A stretch of DNA of 64,000 nt from Pseudanabaena sp. (GCA_003249035.1 QBMK01000006.1:124001-188000), one strand, 5' to 3'. Positions 22,928 through 33,465 are shown, counted from the first letter of the stretch. Translations and numbers: made by a program. The notes: a model not told the origin generated them from the letters alone.

Positions 22928-23701
22928 ATGCAAGCCAATCCAGTCTTTAAACCTACAACTTCTCGCTCTGGTTCTCAGACCGCTCAATCTGGTTATCAGG
23001 CTTCAGTACCTGTGACTGTGTATCGAGAATTGGCTGGGGAGTTGCAATCTACCCAAGCAAAACTATCTTTTTTTCAGTTGCAAAATGAGCAGCTAACTAA
23101 ACAGAATCAGATGTTGTTGCAAGAGTTTGAAGCGATCGCCCAATCCACAGATAGGGTGCAAGCAATGCTCACTCAGTCTAATTTACCTGAGTCAAAACTA
23201 TCTGAGGTTTTAGCAGGTATCCGTGCATCATCACAAGTTAATCCTGTTAATCCAGCGCCAACAAGAAATAATCAGCAACCCCAAGGGCGTCCTCCTGCGG
23301 CTCGCCTTGCCGATAAGCCTGCAACACAGGCTAGTCCGCGTAAAGTTGCTGTGCAGCAGACGACCAATGCAATTCAAGAAGCAATTTCTAGGGCAAGACA
23401 GATAGCCACTGATTCAGTACCGCAAAGTGACAATGAACCAATGGTTAGCGAAACGCTATATTACGATAGTTCTTTTGCAGCTTTTGAAGAAACAGATCCT
23501 GCTCCGATCACAAAAAACAAAGTATTGCCTAAGCTAGAAATTCGTGAAGAAATATCTTCTCGACCTCTTCGTACCGAGTCTATGAAAGACTCCCGCGAAG
23601 CGGCTGGTTTAAGTGGTTGGGTATTGACATTAACTATTGTGGCGATCATACTGACTTCCTTTGGCGCTGGCTATTTGTTAATGCGTCCATTTGTAAAGTA
23701 A
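22928..23701 (+). CDS. Cyanobacterial protein with coiled coil and C-terminal membrane anchor
   Basis: 257 residues: a Ser/Thr-rich start, a coiled coil at about 35-85 (VYRELAGELQSTQAKLSFFQ; NEQLTKQNQMLLQEFEAIAQ), a long Pro/Gln-rich disordered region, and one C-terminal helix (GWVLTLTIVAIILTSFGAGY) ending in a short cytoplasm-type tail. Topology suggests a tail-anchored protein with most of its mass in the cytoplasm. No function recognised. Confidence 0.65.
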   Translation: MQANPVFKPTTSRSGSQTAQSGYQASVPVTVYRELAGELQSTQAKLSFFQLQNEQLTKQNQMLLQEFEAIAQSTDRVQAMLTQSNLPESKLSEVLAGIRASSQVNPVNPAPTRNNQQPQGRPPAARLADKPATQASPRKVAVQQTTNAIQEAISRARQIATDSVPQSDNEPMVSETLYYDSSFAAFEETDPAPITKNKVLPKLEIREEISSRPLRTESMKDSREAAGLSGWVLTLTIVAIILTSFGAGYLLMRPFVK

Positions 23702-23713
23702 AACCCACAGATT

Positions 23714-23890
23714 GAAGACAGCGCGCAATGCGCTATCTTCAGACTCTAAGAATAATTGTAATGCCACGAAGCATCGTCACATTTCGGGGCATTACAATTA
23801 TTCTTAGTCAAGTTTTTAGATTAAAAAAGACATTGTTTTTTAATTGGTGTAATCACGGAAAGTAAAAGCGGTGCTTTGCACCGCCTTTAC
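23714..23890. repeat. Cluster of three successive hairpins
   Basis: Three separate inverted repeats lie in a 220-bp gap between same-strand genes: 23714-23740 (GAAGACAGCGC...), 23746-23807 (20-bp perfect arms, CTAAGAATAATTGTAATGCC) and 23862-23890 (GTAAAAGCGGTGC...GCACCGCCTTTAC). The first probably terminates the upstream gene. The others lie before the next promoter or within its leader. Confidence 0.8.
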
Positions 23891-23922
23891 TTTTTAATGG
23901 GCTATGTGCTTAAAATTAAGTT

Positions 23923-25014
23923 ATGGATAGACGTAAGTTTCTAGTTTTAGGCGGTATAGCGATCGCATCAATTGGGGGATGTCAGTGGTCAAATCCTTTT
24001 GATCAACGCGATCGCATACGCATTATGGGTTTACTAGGCGCAATACCCAGTAGAGTGATTAATCAGTTTGAGTCAGCTTACAAGAAAAAGGTTGAATTTA
24101 AAGCTGAAAATATGCCCTCAAAACTTTGGCAGGAACTGCAAAATTATCCAAACATTGCAAAAGATAAAGCACCTAATCTTATGAGCATCGGAGATGGTTG
24201 GTTGGATCAAGCGATCGCCCAATCTCTAATCCAACCGATAACTCCATCTCTACTAGAAAAAATTCCGAAATGGCAAAAGCTCTCCCCCCTCTGGCAAAAG
24301 AGCGTTACGCGTAATAATCAAGTATGGGGTATTCCCTATCGCTGGGGGACTACAGCGATAGCCTATCGCAGCGACAAGCTGAAATTTGATATCACTCAAT
24401 GGGCTGACCTATGGCGACCAGAATTAAAGCTAAAGCTAACACTGCCAGACGATGCGCGTGAAGTGATCGGTCTAGTCTTAAAAAAGATGGGACAGTCCTA
24501 TCAGCCAGAAAACTTGGTTGAGAATCAGGACATTTTCACAAAACTCACCCAAGAGCTTAAAAGCCTCAATACTCAGGTTTTGACCTACTCTTCCGACAAC
24601 TATTTACAGTCTCTATTGGCGGATGATACGTTAGTGGCAGTGGGGTGGACGAGTGATATGTACAGAGCTCAAAGTCAAAACCCAAATCTCAAAGTGGTCA
24701 TTCCTCGTGATGGCACGGCATTCTGGAGTGATATTTGGATAATTCCTAAAGGAGAAGAAGCCACGAGCGCGGCGGCGGAATGGATGAATTTTAGTCTGAC
24801 CCCTGAGATCGCCGCTCAAATTACATCTTTAACAGGAGCAGTTAGTACATCAAGTGAGTTGGATCAAGTTCCAGCTAGTGTCAAAGCCGATTCAATCAAG
24901 TTTTTCTCGCAAGATATCTTCGACAAAAGTGAGTTGATCTTACCTTTGTCTACATCAACGTTCATGCAATATAAAGAACTATGGACTAAGCTGCGATCGG
25001 GAACTTTAGGATAA
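23923..25014 (+). CDS. Extracellular solute-binding lipoprotein (PotD-like)
   Basis: 363 residues. The N-terminus MDRRKFLVLGGIAIASIGGC combines a twin-arginine-like start with a lipobox (SIGGC), so the mature protein is probably lipid-anchored. The body follows the bacterial solute-binding fold of the spermidine/putrescine and iron group: VINQFESAYKKKVEFKAENM, IPYRWGTTAIAYRSDKLKFD, WADLWRPELKLKLTLPDDAR, AVGWTSDMYRAQSQ. No permease or ATPase gene is adjacent. Ligand unknown. Confidence 0.82.
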   Translation: MDRRKFLVLGGIAIASIGGCQWSNPFDQRDRIRIMGLLGAIPSRVINQFESAYKKKVEFKAENMPSKLWQELQNYPNIAKDKAPNLMSIGDGWLDQAIAQSLIQPITPSLLEKIPKWQKLSPLWQKSVTRNNQVWGIPYRWGTTAIAYRSDKLKFDITQWADLWRPELKLKLTLPDDAREVIGLVLKKMGQSYQPENLVENQDIFTKLTQELKSLNTQVLTYSSDNYLQSLLADDTLVAVGWTSDMYRAQSQNPNLKVVIPRDGTAFWSDIWIIPKGEEATSAAAEWMNFSLTPEIAAQITSLTGAVSTSSELDQVPASVKADSIKFFSQDIFDKSELILPLSTSTFMQYKELWTKLRSGTLG

Positions 25015-25016
25015 TC

Positions 25017-25058
25017 AATCAAGAAGTGATGAGGCAAAAGTGCCATCAATTCTTGATT
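25017..25058. terminator. Hairpin after the solute-binding protein gene
   Basis: AATCAAGAAGTGATGAGGCA pairs imperfectly with TGCCATCAATTCTTGATT just downstream of the stop codon at 25014. Confidence 0.65.
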
Positions 25059-25158
25059 TACAGCAAAATGATATTGCCGCGTTCCAGTCTTTTTCTAGTA
25101 TAGAAATGGCTTTAGATGCTATGTTTTCCATTATCTCCTGAACAAACTAAACATTTCT

Positions 25159-25983
25159 ATGGGCACAGCGTGGAAGGGCGAATTAGAATTAGAATTTGCC
25201 AAGCGGAACCAACAAACTCTATTAACACATAGTTATACCGTTGCTCCTTGGAAAATTCAGCGATCGCTTTATCCTGAAGGTGAAGAAATTTGCCATTGCA
25301 TCTTATTGCATACTGCTGGTGGTTTCGTTGGTGGCGATCGCCTATCTGCCAAAATCCATCTTCAACCTCATACCCAAGCGCTACTCACTACAGCGACCGC
25401 CAGTAAAATCTACCGCAGCAATGGCGAAGAATCGCAACAAAACATAGATATTCGTATCGATGAAGGCGCAAGTTTAGAATGGTTTCCACAGGAAACGATC
25501 GCTTTTGCAGAATCGCAATATCGCCAAACTACAAGAATTGAACTTGGGCTAGATGCAACTTGTGCTATGTGGGAAATCGTGAGGTTTGGACGTACTGCGA
25601 GGGGTGAAAAATTTATTGATGGCAATTGGCGATCGCATACAGAAGTATGGCGTGACAACTGTCCACTATGGATTGATCGTCAATACCTGAATGGAAATCT
25701 TGAAATGTTAGGAAGTCCTAATGGATTGAATAACTATGCGATCGCAGCCAGTTTTATTTTTGTTGGTGCAGTTGTTGATACAGAACTAATCACCAAGATT
25801 CGAGATACATGGGAGCAGGGAAACTATCAGGGCGTGTCAGGAGTAACGAGATCGTTAGCAGGTTTAGTTTGTCGCTATTGTGGTAACTCTTCTAGCGATG
25901 CGAGTAGATGGTTTCAGCAAATTTGGCAGCTTTTGCGTGTATCCTATAAAAATAGAGCAATATGCGTACCACGAGTTTGGTAG
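25159..25983 (+). CDS. ureD: Urease accessory protein UreD/UreH
   Basis: 274 residues, the usual length. UreD signatures include LLHTAGGFVGGDRLSAKIHL, TATASKIYRS, SLEWFPQETIAFAESQYRQT, and MWEIVRFGRTARGEKF. UreD serves with UreF and UreG as the scaffold that delivers nickel into apo-urease. It is the first gene of the ureD-ureA-uma2-ureB-ureC run. No perfect GTA-N8-TAC NtcA site was seen in the 140 bp upstream. Confidence 0.93.
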   Translation: MGTAWKGELELEFAKRNQQTLLTHSYTVAPWKIQRSLYPEGEEICHCILLHTAGGFVGGDRLSAKIHLQPHTQALLTTATASKIYRSNGEESQQNIDIRIDEGASLEWFPQETIAFAESQYRQTTRIELGLDATCAMWEIVRFGRTARGEKFIDGNWRSHTEVWRDNCPLWIDRQYLNGNLEMLGSPNGLNNYAIAASFIFVGAVVDTELITKIRDTWEQGNYQGVSGVTRSLAGLVCRYCGNSSSDASRWFQQIWQLLRVSYKNRAICVPRVW

Positions 25984-26053
25984 ATGTTTTGATTTGTGAT
26001 TCACACATATCAAAAACACGAGTAAATATATACCTAGAGTTTGGTAATTATCC

Positions 26054-26356
26054 ATGCAGCTAACGCCTCAAGAAAAAGATAAATTGCTAATTTTTACCGC
26101 TGCCCTTCTAGCAGAGCGTCGTAAGGCTAAGGGGCTAAAGTTAAATTACCCAGAAGCGATCGCCTTTATCACTGCCGAGATTATGGAAGGAGCAAGAGAA
26201 GGTCGCACTGTCGCTGAGTTAATGTCTTACGGTGCGACATTGCTCACTCGCGATGATGTGATGGAAGGCATCTCGGAAATGATCCACGATGTACAAGTGG
26301 AAGCAACTTTCCCTGATGGAACTAAGCTCGTTACTGTACATCAACCGATTCGCTAA
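26054..26356 (+). CDS. ureA: Urease gamma subunit
   Basis: 100 residues, full length. Typical sequence: [59 protein letters not shown], and LVTVHQPI at the end. Together with beta and alpha subunits it forms the (abc)3 urease. It lies 70 bp after ureD. Confidence 0.95.
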   Translation: MQLTPQEKDKLLIFTAALLAERRKAKGLKLNYPEAIAFITAEIMEGAREGRTVAELMSYGATLLTRDDVMEGISEMIHDVQVEATFPDGTKLVTVHQPIR

Positions 26357-26388
26357 AATATTTCTATAGATAATTTTGGAGGTTTGAG

Positions 26389-27033
26389 ATGATTGCGATC
26401 GCTGAAACTCAAAACAAGCAAAAAACAAGAGAAAGCAAACCCAAGTTAACCTTTGAGCAATTTCTAGAACTTTGTCCGAATGATGGACATTACGAGCTTG
26501 TTAATGGAGAGATAGTTAGACTTTCGGATATGATATTTACCCGCAATCATGACGATGTTGCCGAATTTATTGATAGAAGTTTTTATCGTCAGGTTGAGAA
26601 TCTATCTCTCAACTACGTGATTAAACGAGGAATCTCAATTCTGACTATCAATGCCGAAGGTAATGAACAAGGTCGCATTCCAGATCTATGTGTAGTTAAC
26701 GCAAAGGTTTGGCGCTCTAATCGTAAGGATTATTCGGCATTACGCGATCCGATTCAGTTAGTGGTGGAAGTTGCTTCAAACAATTGGGATGATGATTACA
26801 TTGATAAATTTGAGGAGTATCAGCGGTTAGGTATTTCTGAATATTGGATTGTGGATTATTTAGCGATCGCTAGTCGTGAGTTTTTAGGCAACCCTAAAAT
26901 CCCCACTATATTTGTAAATTTACTGGATGAAAATGGCAAATATCAGACTTCTAAATTTACAGGAGAAGACAAAATTATTTCTCGAACTTTTCCTGAATTA
27001 GACTTAACTGCTGCTGAGATTCTAAATATTTAA
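26389..27033 (+). CDS. Uma2-family putative endonuclease inserted in the urease operon
   Basis: 214 residues with the Uma2/DUF820 PD-(D/E)XK-like core: [20 protein letters not shown] near the start, [52 protein letters not shown]. The family is hugely expanded in cyanobacteria and its function is uncertain. It sits between ureA (33 bp upstream) and ureB (17 bp downstream) on the same strand with a good AGGAG-type site, so it is probably co-transcribed with urease. A role in urease is unlikely. Confidence 0.88.
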   Translation: MIAIAETQNKQKTRESKPKLTFEQFLELCPNDGHYELVNGEIVRLSDMIFTRNHDDVAEFIDRSFYRQVENLSLNYVIKRGISILTINAEGNEQGRIPDLCVVNAKVWRSNRKDYSALRDPIQLVVEVASNNWDDDYIDKFEEYQRLGISEYWIVDYLAIASREFLGNPKIPTIFVNLLDENGKYQTSKFTGEDKIISRTFPELDLTAAEILNI

Positions 27034-27049
27034 AAAAGGAGACAAAATT

Positions 27050-27361
27050 ATGATTGTTGGTGAAATAATTGCTCTAGAAGGTGATATTGAATTAAATGCT
27101 GGGCGCGAGGTGATTACTCTCAAAGTTGGTAATTCAGGGGATCGCCCGATCCAAGTAGGTTCGCATTATCACTTTTATGAAACAAATCGCGCTTTGATAT
27201 TTGATCGCGATCGCGCTAAGGGCAATCACCTTGATATTCCTGCGGGTACTTCTATCCGTTTTGAGCCAGGTGATGAGAAAGATGTAAACCTTGTGCCTTA
27301 CGTGGGTACTCGCGAGATTTATGGATTTAATGCCTTGGTTGAAGGCAAATTGGAGAATTAA
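27050..27361 (+). CDS. ureB: Urease beta subunit
   Basis: 103 residues. Typical sequence: [60 protein letters not shown], and [21 protein letters not shown] lies just before the ATG. It ends four bases before ureC. Confidence 0.95.
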   Translation: MIVGEIIALEGDIELNAGREVITLKVGNSGDRPIQVGSHYHFYETNRALIFDRDRAKGNHLDIPAGTSIRFEPGDEKDVNLVPYVGTREIYGFNALVEGKLEN

Positions 27362-27365
27362 ATTA

Positions 27366-29078
27366 ATGAGTTATAGAATGTCTCGCCGCGCCTATGCGGA
27401 AACCTATGGGCCAACAGTTGGCGATAAAGTCCGTCTTGCTGATACAGAACTATTTATCGAAGTAGAACGCGACTACACTACCTATGGTGATGAAGTCAAA
27501 TTTGGTGGTGGCAAGGTAATTCGCGATGGCATGGGACAATCACCCATTACCAATGCCAATGGCGCTGTGGATGTGGCGATTACTAATGCTTTGATTCTTG
27601 ATTGGTGGGGAGTAGTCAAAGCCGATGTCGGGATTAAAGACGGTAAAATTGTCGCGATCGGTAAGGCGGGAAATCCTTATATTCAGGATAATGTAAATAT
27701 CATTATCGGTGCGGGAACTGAGATCATTGCAGGCGAAGGTCGCATTCTCACCGCAGGCGGTATTGATACGCATATTCATTTTATTTGTCCGCAGCAAATC
27801 GAAGTAGCGATCGCTTCTGGGATCACGACGATGATCGGTGGTGGTACTGGCCCCGCAGTTGGCACAAATGCCACAACTTGTACTCCTGGCCCATGGAATA
27901 TGTATCGCATGTTGCAGGCTGTTGATGCTTTTCCGATGAACTTAGGCTTTTTGGGCAAGGGTAATAGTGGTAAACCTGAAGGATTAGTCGAGCAGGTGGA
28001 AGCTGGTGCGATCGGGTTAAAGCTTCATGAAGATTGGGGAACTACGCCCGCGACAATTGACACTTGTTTGGGTGTCGCCGATGAATATGATGTGCAGGTT
28101 GCCATTCACACAGACACGCTCAATGAAGCAGGATTTGTGGAAGACACGATCGCAGCTTTTAAAAATCGCGTCATTCATACCTATCACACCGAAGGCGCTG
28201 GCGGCGGTCACGCTCCTGACATCATCAAAATATGCGGTGAAGCGAATGTTCTTCCCTCATCTACGAATCCCACTCGTCCCTATACCTTAAATACTCTAGA
28301 TGAACATCTAGATATGCTGATGGTCTGTCACCATCTTGATCCGAGTATTCCTGAAGATATTGCTTTTGCTGAGTCCCGCATCCGTCGCGAGACGATCGCA
28401 GCCGAGGATATTCTCCATGACCTTGGTGCTTTTAGTATGATTTCCTCAGACTCGCAAGCAATGGGTCGAGTCGGTGAAGTGATCATCAGAACTTGGCAGA
28501 CCGCTCATAAAATGAAAGTGCAGCGTGGTGTTCTTGCAAGTGCCGCAGAACATAGAGCTGATAATTTTCGCGCTCAGAGATATATTGCTAAATACACGAT
28601 TAATCCTGCAATTACTCATGGCATTTCTGAATATGTCGGCTCCATTGAAGTTGGCAAAATTGCGGATCTCGTACTTTGGCATCCTGCATTTTTTGGAGTC
28701 AAGCCTGAAATGGTGCTTAAAGGCGGTTTCATTGCTTGGTCACAGATGGGTGATGCTAATGCGAGCATTCCTACGCCACAGCCTGTTTATATGCGTCCGA
28801 TGTTTGGCAGTTATGGCGGCGCGATCTCTCAAACATCTTTCACGTTCCTGTCGCAAATTGCAATTGAGCGTGGCATTCCTAGCCAGTTGGGATTAAGTAA
28901 ACAGGTGCTTGCAGTTAAGGGTACAAGAAATATCAGTAAGCTGGATATGAAGCTGAATGATGCTTTGCCTCATATGGAAGTTGACTCAGAAACCTATGAA
29001 GTAAGAGCTGATGGGGAACTATTAACCTGCGAACCGGCTTCAGTTTTACCAATGGCTCAGCGATATTTCTTATTTTAA
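27366..29078 (+). CDS. ureC: Urease alpha (catalytic) subunit
   Basis: 570 residues from ATG 27366. A longer frame reaching back to 27291 runs inside ureB and is rejected. Nickel ligands are visible: [13 protein letters not shown], the carbamylated-Lys segment [34 protein letters not shown], the flap CHHLD, and the final Asp in [11 protein letters not shown]. It hydrolyses urea to ammonia and carbamate. The accessory genes ureE, ureF and ureG do not follow, so maturation genes must lie elsewhere. Confidence 0.96.
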   Translation: MSYRMSRRAYAETYGPTVGDKVRLADTELFIEVERDYTTYGDEVKFGGGKVIRDGMGQSPITNANGAVDVAITNALILDWWGVVKADVGIKDGKIVAIGKAGNPYIQDNVNIIIGAGTEIIAGEGRILTAGGIDTHIHFICPQQIEVAIASGITTMIGGGTGPAVGTNATTCTPGPWNMYRMLQAVDAFPMNLGFLGKGNSGKPEGLVEQVEAGAIGLKLHEDWGTTPATIDTCLGVADEYDVQVAIHTDTLNEAGFVEDTIAAFKNRVIHTYHTEGAGGGHAPDIIKICGEANVLPSSTNPTRPYTLNTLDEHLDMLMVCHHLDPSIPEDIAFAESRIRRETIAAEDILHDLGAFSMISSDSQAMGRVGEVIIRTWQTAHKMKVQRGVLASAAEHRADNFRAQRYIAKYTINPAITHGISEYVGSIEVGKIADLVLWHPAFFGVKPEMVLKGGFIAWSQMGDANASIPTPQPVYMRPMFGSYGGAISQTSFTFLSQIAIERGIPSQLGLSKQVLAVKGTRNISKLDMKLNDALPHMEVDSETYEVRADGELLTCEPASVLPMAQRYFLF

Positions 29079-29129
29079 AATGCCAAAAGAGAGATGCACC
29101 GCAAAGCGCCGTATCTCTCTTTTGGCGTT
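29079..29129. terminator. Bidirectional terminator after ureC
   Basis: AATGCCAAAAGAGAGAT (29079-29095) pairs with ATCTCTCTTTTGGCGTT (29113-29129) with one G-T pair. It starts right after the ureC stop and touches the TAA of the convergent gene at 29128. Confidence 0.85.
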
Positions 29130-31332
29130 AGCGGAAATTCCACACTTCGTAACTTCCATTCCGAAGCGTGAGAATTTGTCCGCCAATGCTGCTTGGCAAA
29201 ACATCAATCCAGACTCTGCTGCCATTCATATCACTAAATAGAAGAGAGCCATCGCTAGAAAAAGCGATCGCTAACGGATAATGACGATCGCCTAAATCAA
29301 CTTTTTGGCGATCGAGCAATAGTAAATATTCGGGCTTACCAACTCCATCTAAACTCACAGACGAAAGAGTCCATTGCTGCTGTACCAACACACCAAACTC
29401 CTCGATACTGAGCGAAACTTCACCATTGCGCTGCAACTCGCGATACATAGCCCGAATTATGCGCTCAATTGTTATTGATGGTAGAGATTGCCATTCGACA
29501 GTAGTTCCATTAGGTGGATTAAAAGCACCGCCACTAGTAACAAGAGGTGGAAGTATACTTTTGCTAAGCAAGGGCGCAAGACCAGCTTCACCTGAGGCGA
29601 GAATCCTGATGCTTCCACTATCACTAACCCAAAGCGATTGAGCTGTTAAGGTTGTTGTTTGTGATTTACCATCTGGATCGTATAGCACCACCCCCAGACT
29701 ACTATTAAGTGAAAGCCCTAAAACTCTCCACAACAAAATCGATGAGCGATCGCTAAGCTCGATAAATGGACCATTAAGCCACTTGTCACCGTCTTTAATT
29801 AGATGGATACTAACTTCATACCAAGCTTGATTCGGTTCAAGCTTGGGTGGTGGCAAAAACCATTCATTTCCAGCATCGCCCTTGCCAATATAGGTGACTG
29901 TTCCAATTAATTGTCTCGGGTCGAGAGTAACAGGGGCAAGATCAAGACGTTGCAATAATTGGTTGGATTCTTTAGGATCGACTTTCTGCTCCCGCAGCCA
30001 ATGCTCGGCACGACGCAATCCATTACGCTGTAGAACAACCAAACCACCCCATAACTTAATTTCTTTATCTCCAGTAAAAGTCAACATAGTCATCACCCGT
30101 TGCCAAATATGAGGATGATATTTCTCTAGCATTTCGGCAATTTTATCGCCTTTATAAGCAGGATCATTGGCGATCGCCAAAGCCTCAGTCCATCTTCCAT
30201 CAATAATATTAACTAGTGCTTTTTCTCCCAAATTAGAATTAGGATTTTCGACTTGCTCAGAGGTGATTTTGGCATGTATGGCAATCATGTCATACTGTTC
30301 TTGCAAAAATGGCGAGAGTTGTTTCCCTTGCGATCGCAACTCATACACCATCTGATTAAATTTCTCTAAGGCAGGTGACCAAAGCCCAGAACTCGCCATC
30401 ACCAACGCATCTTGATAGGCTTTTGGCTGCCCCTTAGCTTCATTTAGAGTTACCTGTCGCAATAGCACTTTGCGTATAGAACTAACGATCGCTTCTTCAG
30501 GTTGAAAAATTAGCAAAGCAGGATCATATGTCTGAGTTTGATTAACTACCAATTGCACAGAACTAGAATTGCTTGGTAAAGCATTACGCCATATAGGAAG
30601 CTCCCCCACAGGGCTAGTCCATGCATTTAGTTCTACTAATTGCGATCGCTTATCGTTAGAAAAGTAATAAATTTGCCCATAGGCAATGCCATCGACATTC
30701 CCCACTGTGCTAAACCAAACTCCATTAAATTGAGACGGAGGATTACTTAATAGTGACAACTTTTTAAGGGGAAGACGATTGCGATCTGGTCGCATTCTTT
30801 CAGGAATGGGCTCAGTAGCATATTTAAACTTTGGCGATCGCACAAAATATTCATCAATTCCTGCAACCGTGGTTGTACTGACTAACAGGTATTTCTCTAC
30901 CCCACGATCCCAAATGGTCTGATAGAAGCGAATTTCACGAATATTCTGGGTTTCTGTCTCCAAAACCGTATAAATGATTTCACCCGTTTTGAGATTGTAC
31001 CTTTCGCCGAGCTTCAGGTAAATACGCCCTAGCTCAGATTGGATTTGAGGGATGCTTTTGGGAATATTCCATAACGAATTAGAGTAAAAAGCAGGAGCGT
31101 CAGAAGATGCCAGCCAACTGATCGCCAAGGGATTGGCTAGATAAATTAGTCCCAGCCCCACCAATCCACCTAAGAAAGGAATACTTAAAACTACAAACAA
31201 ATCTGACCATGTAAAGCGATCGCGCCGATCAATTTCTGGCATCTCTGATCCAGAGGGATTAACGCCTTTCAGCTCACGATCTGCCTTAACAAGATCGCCA
31301 AAAGGTTTTGAAGATTCAGGTAAAGATTTCAT
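29128..31332 (-). CDS. Large conserved membrane-anchored cyanobacterial protein, function unknown
   Basis: About 734 residues from ATG 31332. An earlier TTG at 31386 is possible but weaker. One membrane helix lies near residues 47-70 (DLFVVLSIPFLGGLVGLGLI). The rest is predicted extracytoplasmic, with a YFSNDKRSQLVELNAW beta region, a helical middle (GLWSPALEKFNQMVYELRSQ; RWTEALAIANDPAYKGDKIA) that resembles TPR-like pairs, and a beta-rich C-terminal part (FSSDGSLLFSDMNGSRVWID). Similar large proteins occur in other cyanobacteria without a known role. Confidence 0.7.
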   Translation of the reverse strand: MKSLPESSKPFGDLVKADRELKGVNPSGSEMPEIDRRDRFTWSDLFVVLSIPFLGGLVGLGLIYLANPLAISWLASSDAPAFYSNSLWNIPKSIPQIQSELGRIYLKLGERYNLKTGEIIYTVLETETQNIREIRFYQTIWDRGVEKYLLVSTTTVAGIDEYFVRSPKFKYATEPIPERMRPDRNRLPLKKLSLLSNPPSQFNGVWFSTVGNVDGIAYGQIYYFSNDKRSQLVELNAWTSPVGELPIWRNALPSNSSSVQLVVNQTQTYDPALLIFQPEEAIVSSIRKVLLRQVTLNEAKGQPKAYQDALVMASSGLWSPALEKFNQMVYELRSQGKQLSPFLQEQYDMIAIHAKITSEQVENPNSNLGEKALVNIIDGRWTEALAIANDPAYKGDKIAEMLEKYHPHIWQRVMTMLTFTGDKEIKLWGGLVVLQRNGLRRAEHWLREQKVDPKESNQLLQRLDLAPVTLDPRQLIGTVTYIGKGDAGNEWFLPPPKLEPNQAWYEVSIHLIKDGDKWLNGPFIELSDRSSILLWRVLGLSLNSSLGVVLYDPDGKSQTTTLTAQSLWVSDSGSIRILASGEAGLAPLLSKSILPPLVTSGGAFNPPNGTTVEWQSLPSITIERIIRAMYRELQRNGEVSLSIEEFGVLVQQQWTLSSVSLDGVGKPEYLLLLDRQKVDLGDRHYPLAIAFSSDGSLLFSDMNGSRVWIDVLPSSIGGQILTLRNGSYEVWNFR

Positions 31333-31522
31333 GCGGAGGTCGAAAATCTCATACGGATTCCATAGCGTAGCACAATAGCCTAACAATCTATGACTGGAGA
31401 TAGTAGAGAACTTTGATCCAGCTATCGGCGTGCATTAGGACAGTACGTCAATGGCATAGACAGGCTAAATAATGTATGTATATAATCTTCGGCTATCCAC
31501 TACCGAAGAACGCACCGTCGCT

Positions 31523-33355
31523 ATGACAGAACCTATTTTGATTGTTCTTGGCACCTTAGCAGGCGCCATTTTTTTGTTTGCATGGGGACGCCCGCGCGCC
31601 GATATCGTGGCTATTCTTGTGCTACTGGCGTTGATGTTAAGCCAAGTTCTAACGCCACAGGAATCGCTGGCGGGTTTTGGCGACCCAGTTGTGATCCTGA
31701 TTGCTGCCATATTTATCGTTGGTGAAGCCTTGGTGAATACCGGGGTCACTCAACGCATGGGTGAGGCTGTGCTGAGAGTGGGTGGTGGTAGCGAGACGAA
31801 GTTGATCGCTCTCATCATGATGCTAGCGGGTGGGCTCGGCGCATTTATGAGTTCATCGGCAATTGTAGCGATGTTCATCCCGGTGGTTCTGGCGATTTCT
31901 AATAAGACAGGTTTGAATCGCAAGCGCATGCTGATGCCGTTGGCGGTAGCTGCAACGATCAGCGGGATGATGACTCTGATAGCCTCCACACCTAACATGA
32001 TCATCGAAAATATCTTGCGCCAACAGGGCCTCGCTCAGTTCAGCTTTTTTAGTTGGACTCCGTTCGGTCTAGCCATTCTCGCAGTCGGTATTGCCTTCAT
32101 GTTGATGGGACGCAGCTTGCTAAGTAAACAACTGAAGTCTCAGGATGCTAAGACCGACGCACCGAGTGTCTACGATCTCCTTTATTCTTATGGTCTCGCC
32201 TCGCATTGGCATCGGTTGCGAGTTCCCGCCGGCTCGTCACTGATCCATTGCTCGGTGGCTGAACTGCAAGAGCTTTACGACCGTTTCGGCGTCGTTGTCG
32301 TCGGTGTCGAGAGATACGTTAACGGCAAAGCAAATTTCCTTCCGGCGCTGCAGGAGTTGGTGTTCGACGAAGACGACGCCATCTTTGTCGTCATCGAAGA
32401 AGAGCAACAGGCGCTGCAATTTATCGAGACGCAGCAGCTAATAAAGTTGCCTAGACTGGATGACCGACAGCGCCAAGAAGCCTTGCAAGGATTCGGCGCC
32501 GCCGAAATCATGCTGGCACCGGAATCGAAGTTGATCGGCAAAACCCCGAGCGAACTCGAATTCCGCACGCGCTACAAGGCTAACATGCTGGCTATCCGCC
32601 ATCGCGGTGAGCCACTGACGACGAACCTAGTGAATCAGCCGTTGGACTTTGGCGATACGCTGTTGATTGCTGGCGGCTGGGAAGATATCCTTAGACTATG
32701 GGAAGACCGCGAAGACTTCATCCTTCTTACCTTGCCGAAGGAATATCAAGAGCGGCTACCTGCCCGGAAGAAAGCCCCGATCGCCGTGGCGATTGTTGTC
32801 ATCATGGTCGTTGTTATGGCGTTTGGGCTGATACCGAACTCGGCGGCGGCACTTCTCGCTTCGTTGGCAATGATTGTCACCGGCTGCGTTAAGTTGGATA
32901 AGATATATCAAATTATCAGTTGGAAAACGGTGGTACTGATCGCAGGGCTACTACCGCTTGCGACAGCGCTGACCAAGACTGGGGCAACCAAGATGATGGC
33001 ACATGGGCTGGTTGCGGCGTTAGGGTCGCTGGGACCCATCGCTATGTTGGTAGTACTGTTCATTGTCACCTCGTTGGTCGGGCTGTTTCTTTCCAACTCC
33101 GCCACAGCCATGTTGACCGCCCCAGTTGCCATTCAAGCTGCGCAGGCTCTGCACGTCTCTCCCCAAGCGTTTGCGATGACAGTATCGATCGCTTGTAGTG
33201 CCGCGTACGTCACACCTGTGTCTTCTGCTGTGAATATGCTGGTGATGGAACCTGGTGGCTACACCTTCGGCAGTTACGTCAAGGTCGGTCTACCGCTGCT
33301 GTTGCTGACGATGCTTGTTACAGTCGGGCTGGTAACGGTGATCTATCCCTTATAG
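31523..33355 (+). CDS. SLC13-family permease with TrkA-C (RCK_C) domains
   Basis: About 610 residues from ATG 31523; an in-frame ATG at 31472 is an alternative, and neither has a clear ribosome binding site. Two blocks of membrane helices flank a cytoplasmic region with two TrkA-C-type domains (GSSLIHCSVAELQELYDRFG; SKLIGKTPSELEFRTRYKAN). Helix motifs GGLGAFMSSSAIVAMFIPVV and GLFLSNSATAMLTAPVAIQA, each with SNS/SSS plus TA, are typical of DASS/SLC13 carriers for dicarboxylates or sulfate. GC content is higher than upstream genes, marking the start of the likely acquired region. Confidence 0.86.
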   Translation: MTEPILIVLGTLAGAIFLFAWGRPRADIVAILVLLALMLSQVLTPQESLAGFGDPVVILIAAIFIVGEALVNTGVTQRMGEAVLRVGGGSETKLIALIMMLAGGLGAFMSSSAIVAMFIPVVLAISNKTGLNRKRMLMPLAVAATISGMMTLIASTPNMIIENILRQQGLAQFSFFSWTPFGLAILAVGIAFMLMGRSLLSKQLKSQDAKTDAPSVYDLLYSYGLASHWHRLRVPAGSSLIHCSVAELQELYDRFGVVVVGVERYVNGKANFLPALQELVFDEDDAIFVVIEEEQQALQFIETQQLIKLPRLDDRQRQEALQGFGAAEIMLAPESKLIGKTPSELEFRTRYKANMLAIRHRGEPLTTNLVNQPLDFGDTLLIAGGWEDILRLWEDREDFILLTLPKEYQERLPARKKAPIAVAIVVIMVVVMAFGLIPNSAAALLASLAMIVTGCVKLDKIYQIISWKTVVLIAGLLPLATALTKTGATKMMAHGLVAALGSLGPIAMLVVLFIVTSLVGLFLSNSATAMLTAPVAIQAAQALHVSPQAFAMTVSIACSAAYVTPVSSAVNMLVMEPGGYTFGSYVKVGLPLLLLTMLVTVGLVTVIYPL

Positions 33356-33363
33356 GGCCTGCC

Positions 33364-33465
33364 ATACCAAAACACAAAATAGCTTCGACATTTTGTGTTT
33401 TTAAAATCCTTACTGGGTTTGTTTTTAATCAACAAAAGTGTGGTCACACTTTTGTTGATTGGTAT
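33364..33465. repeat. Three-hairpin dispersed repeat, copy C
   Basis: ATACCAA and TTGGTAT ends enclose the same three hairpins as at 4686. The last hairpin has changed on both arms (ATCAACAAAAGTGTGGTCAC with ACTTTTGTTGAT), a compensatory change that keeps pairing. It starts nine bases after the permease stop, inside the GC-rich region, so the element has moved into or survived in the acquired DNA. Confidence 0.9.

Noticed and set aside
25015-25158. NtcA site before ureD
   Set aside because: No GTA-N8-TAC match was found, so nitrogen control cannot be supported from sequence.
27291-27365. Upstream extension of ureC into ureB
   Set aside because: The extra N-terminus is ureB read in another frame. 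ATG 27366 gives the standard 570-residue UreC.
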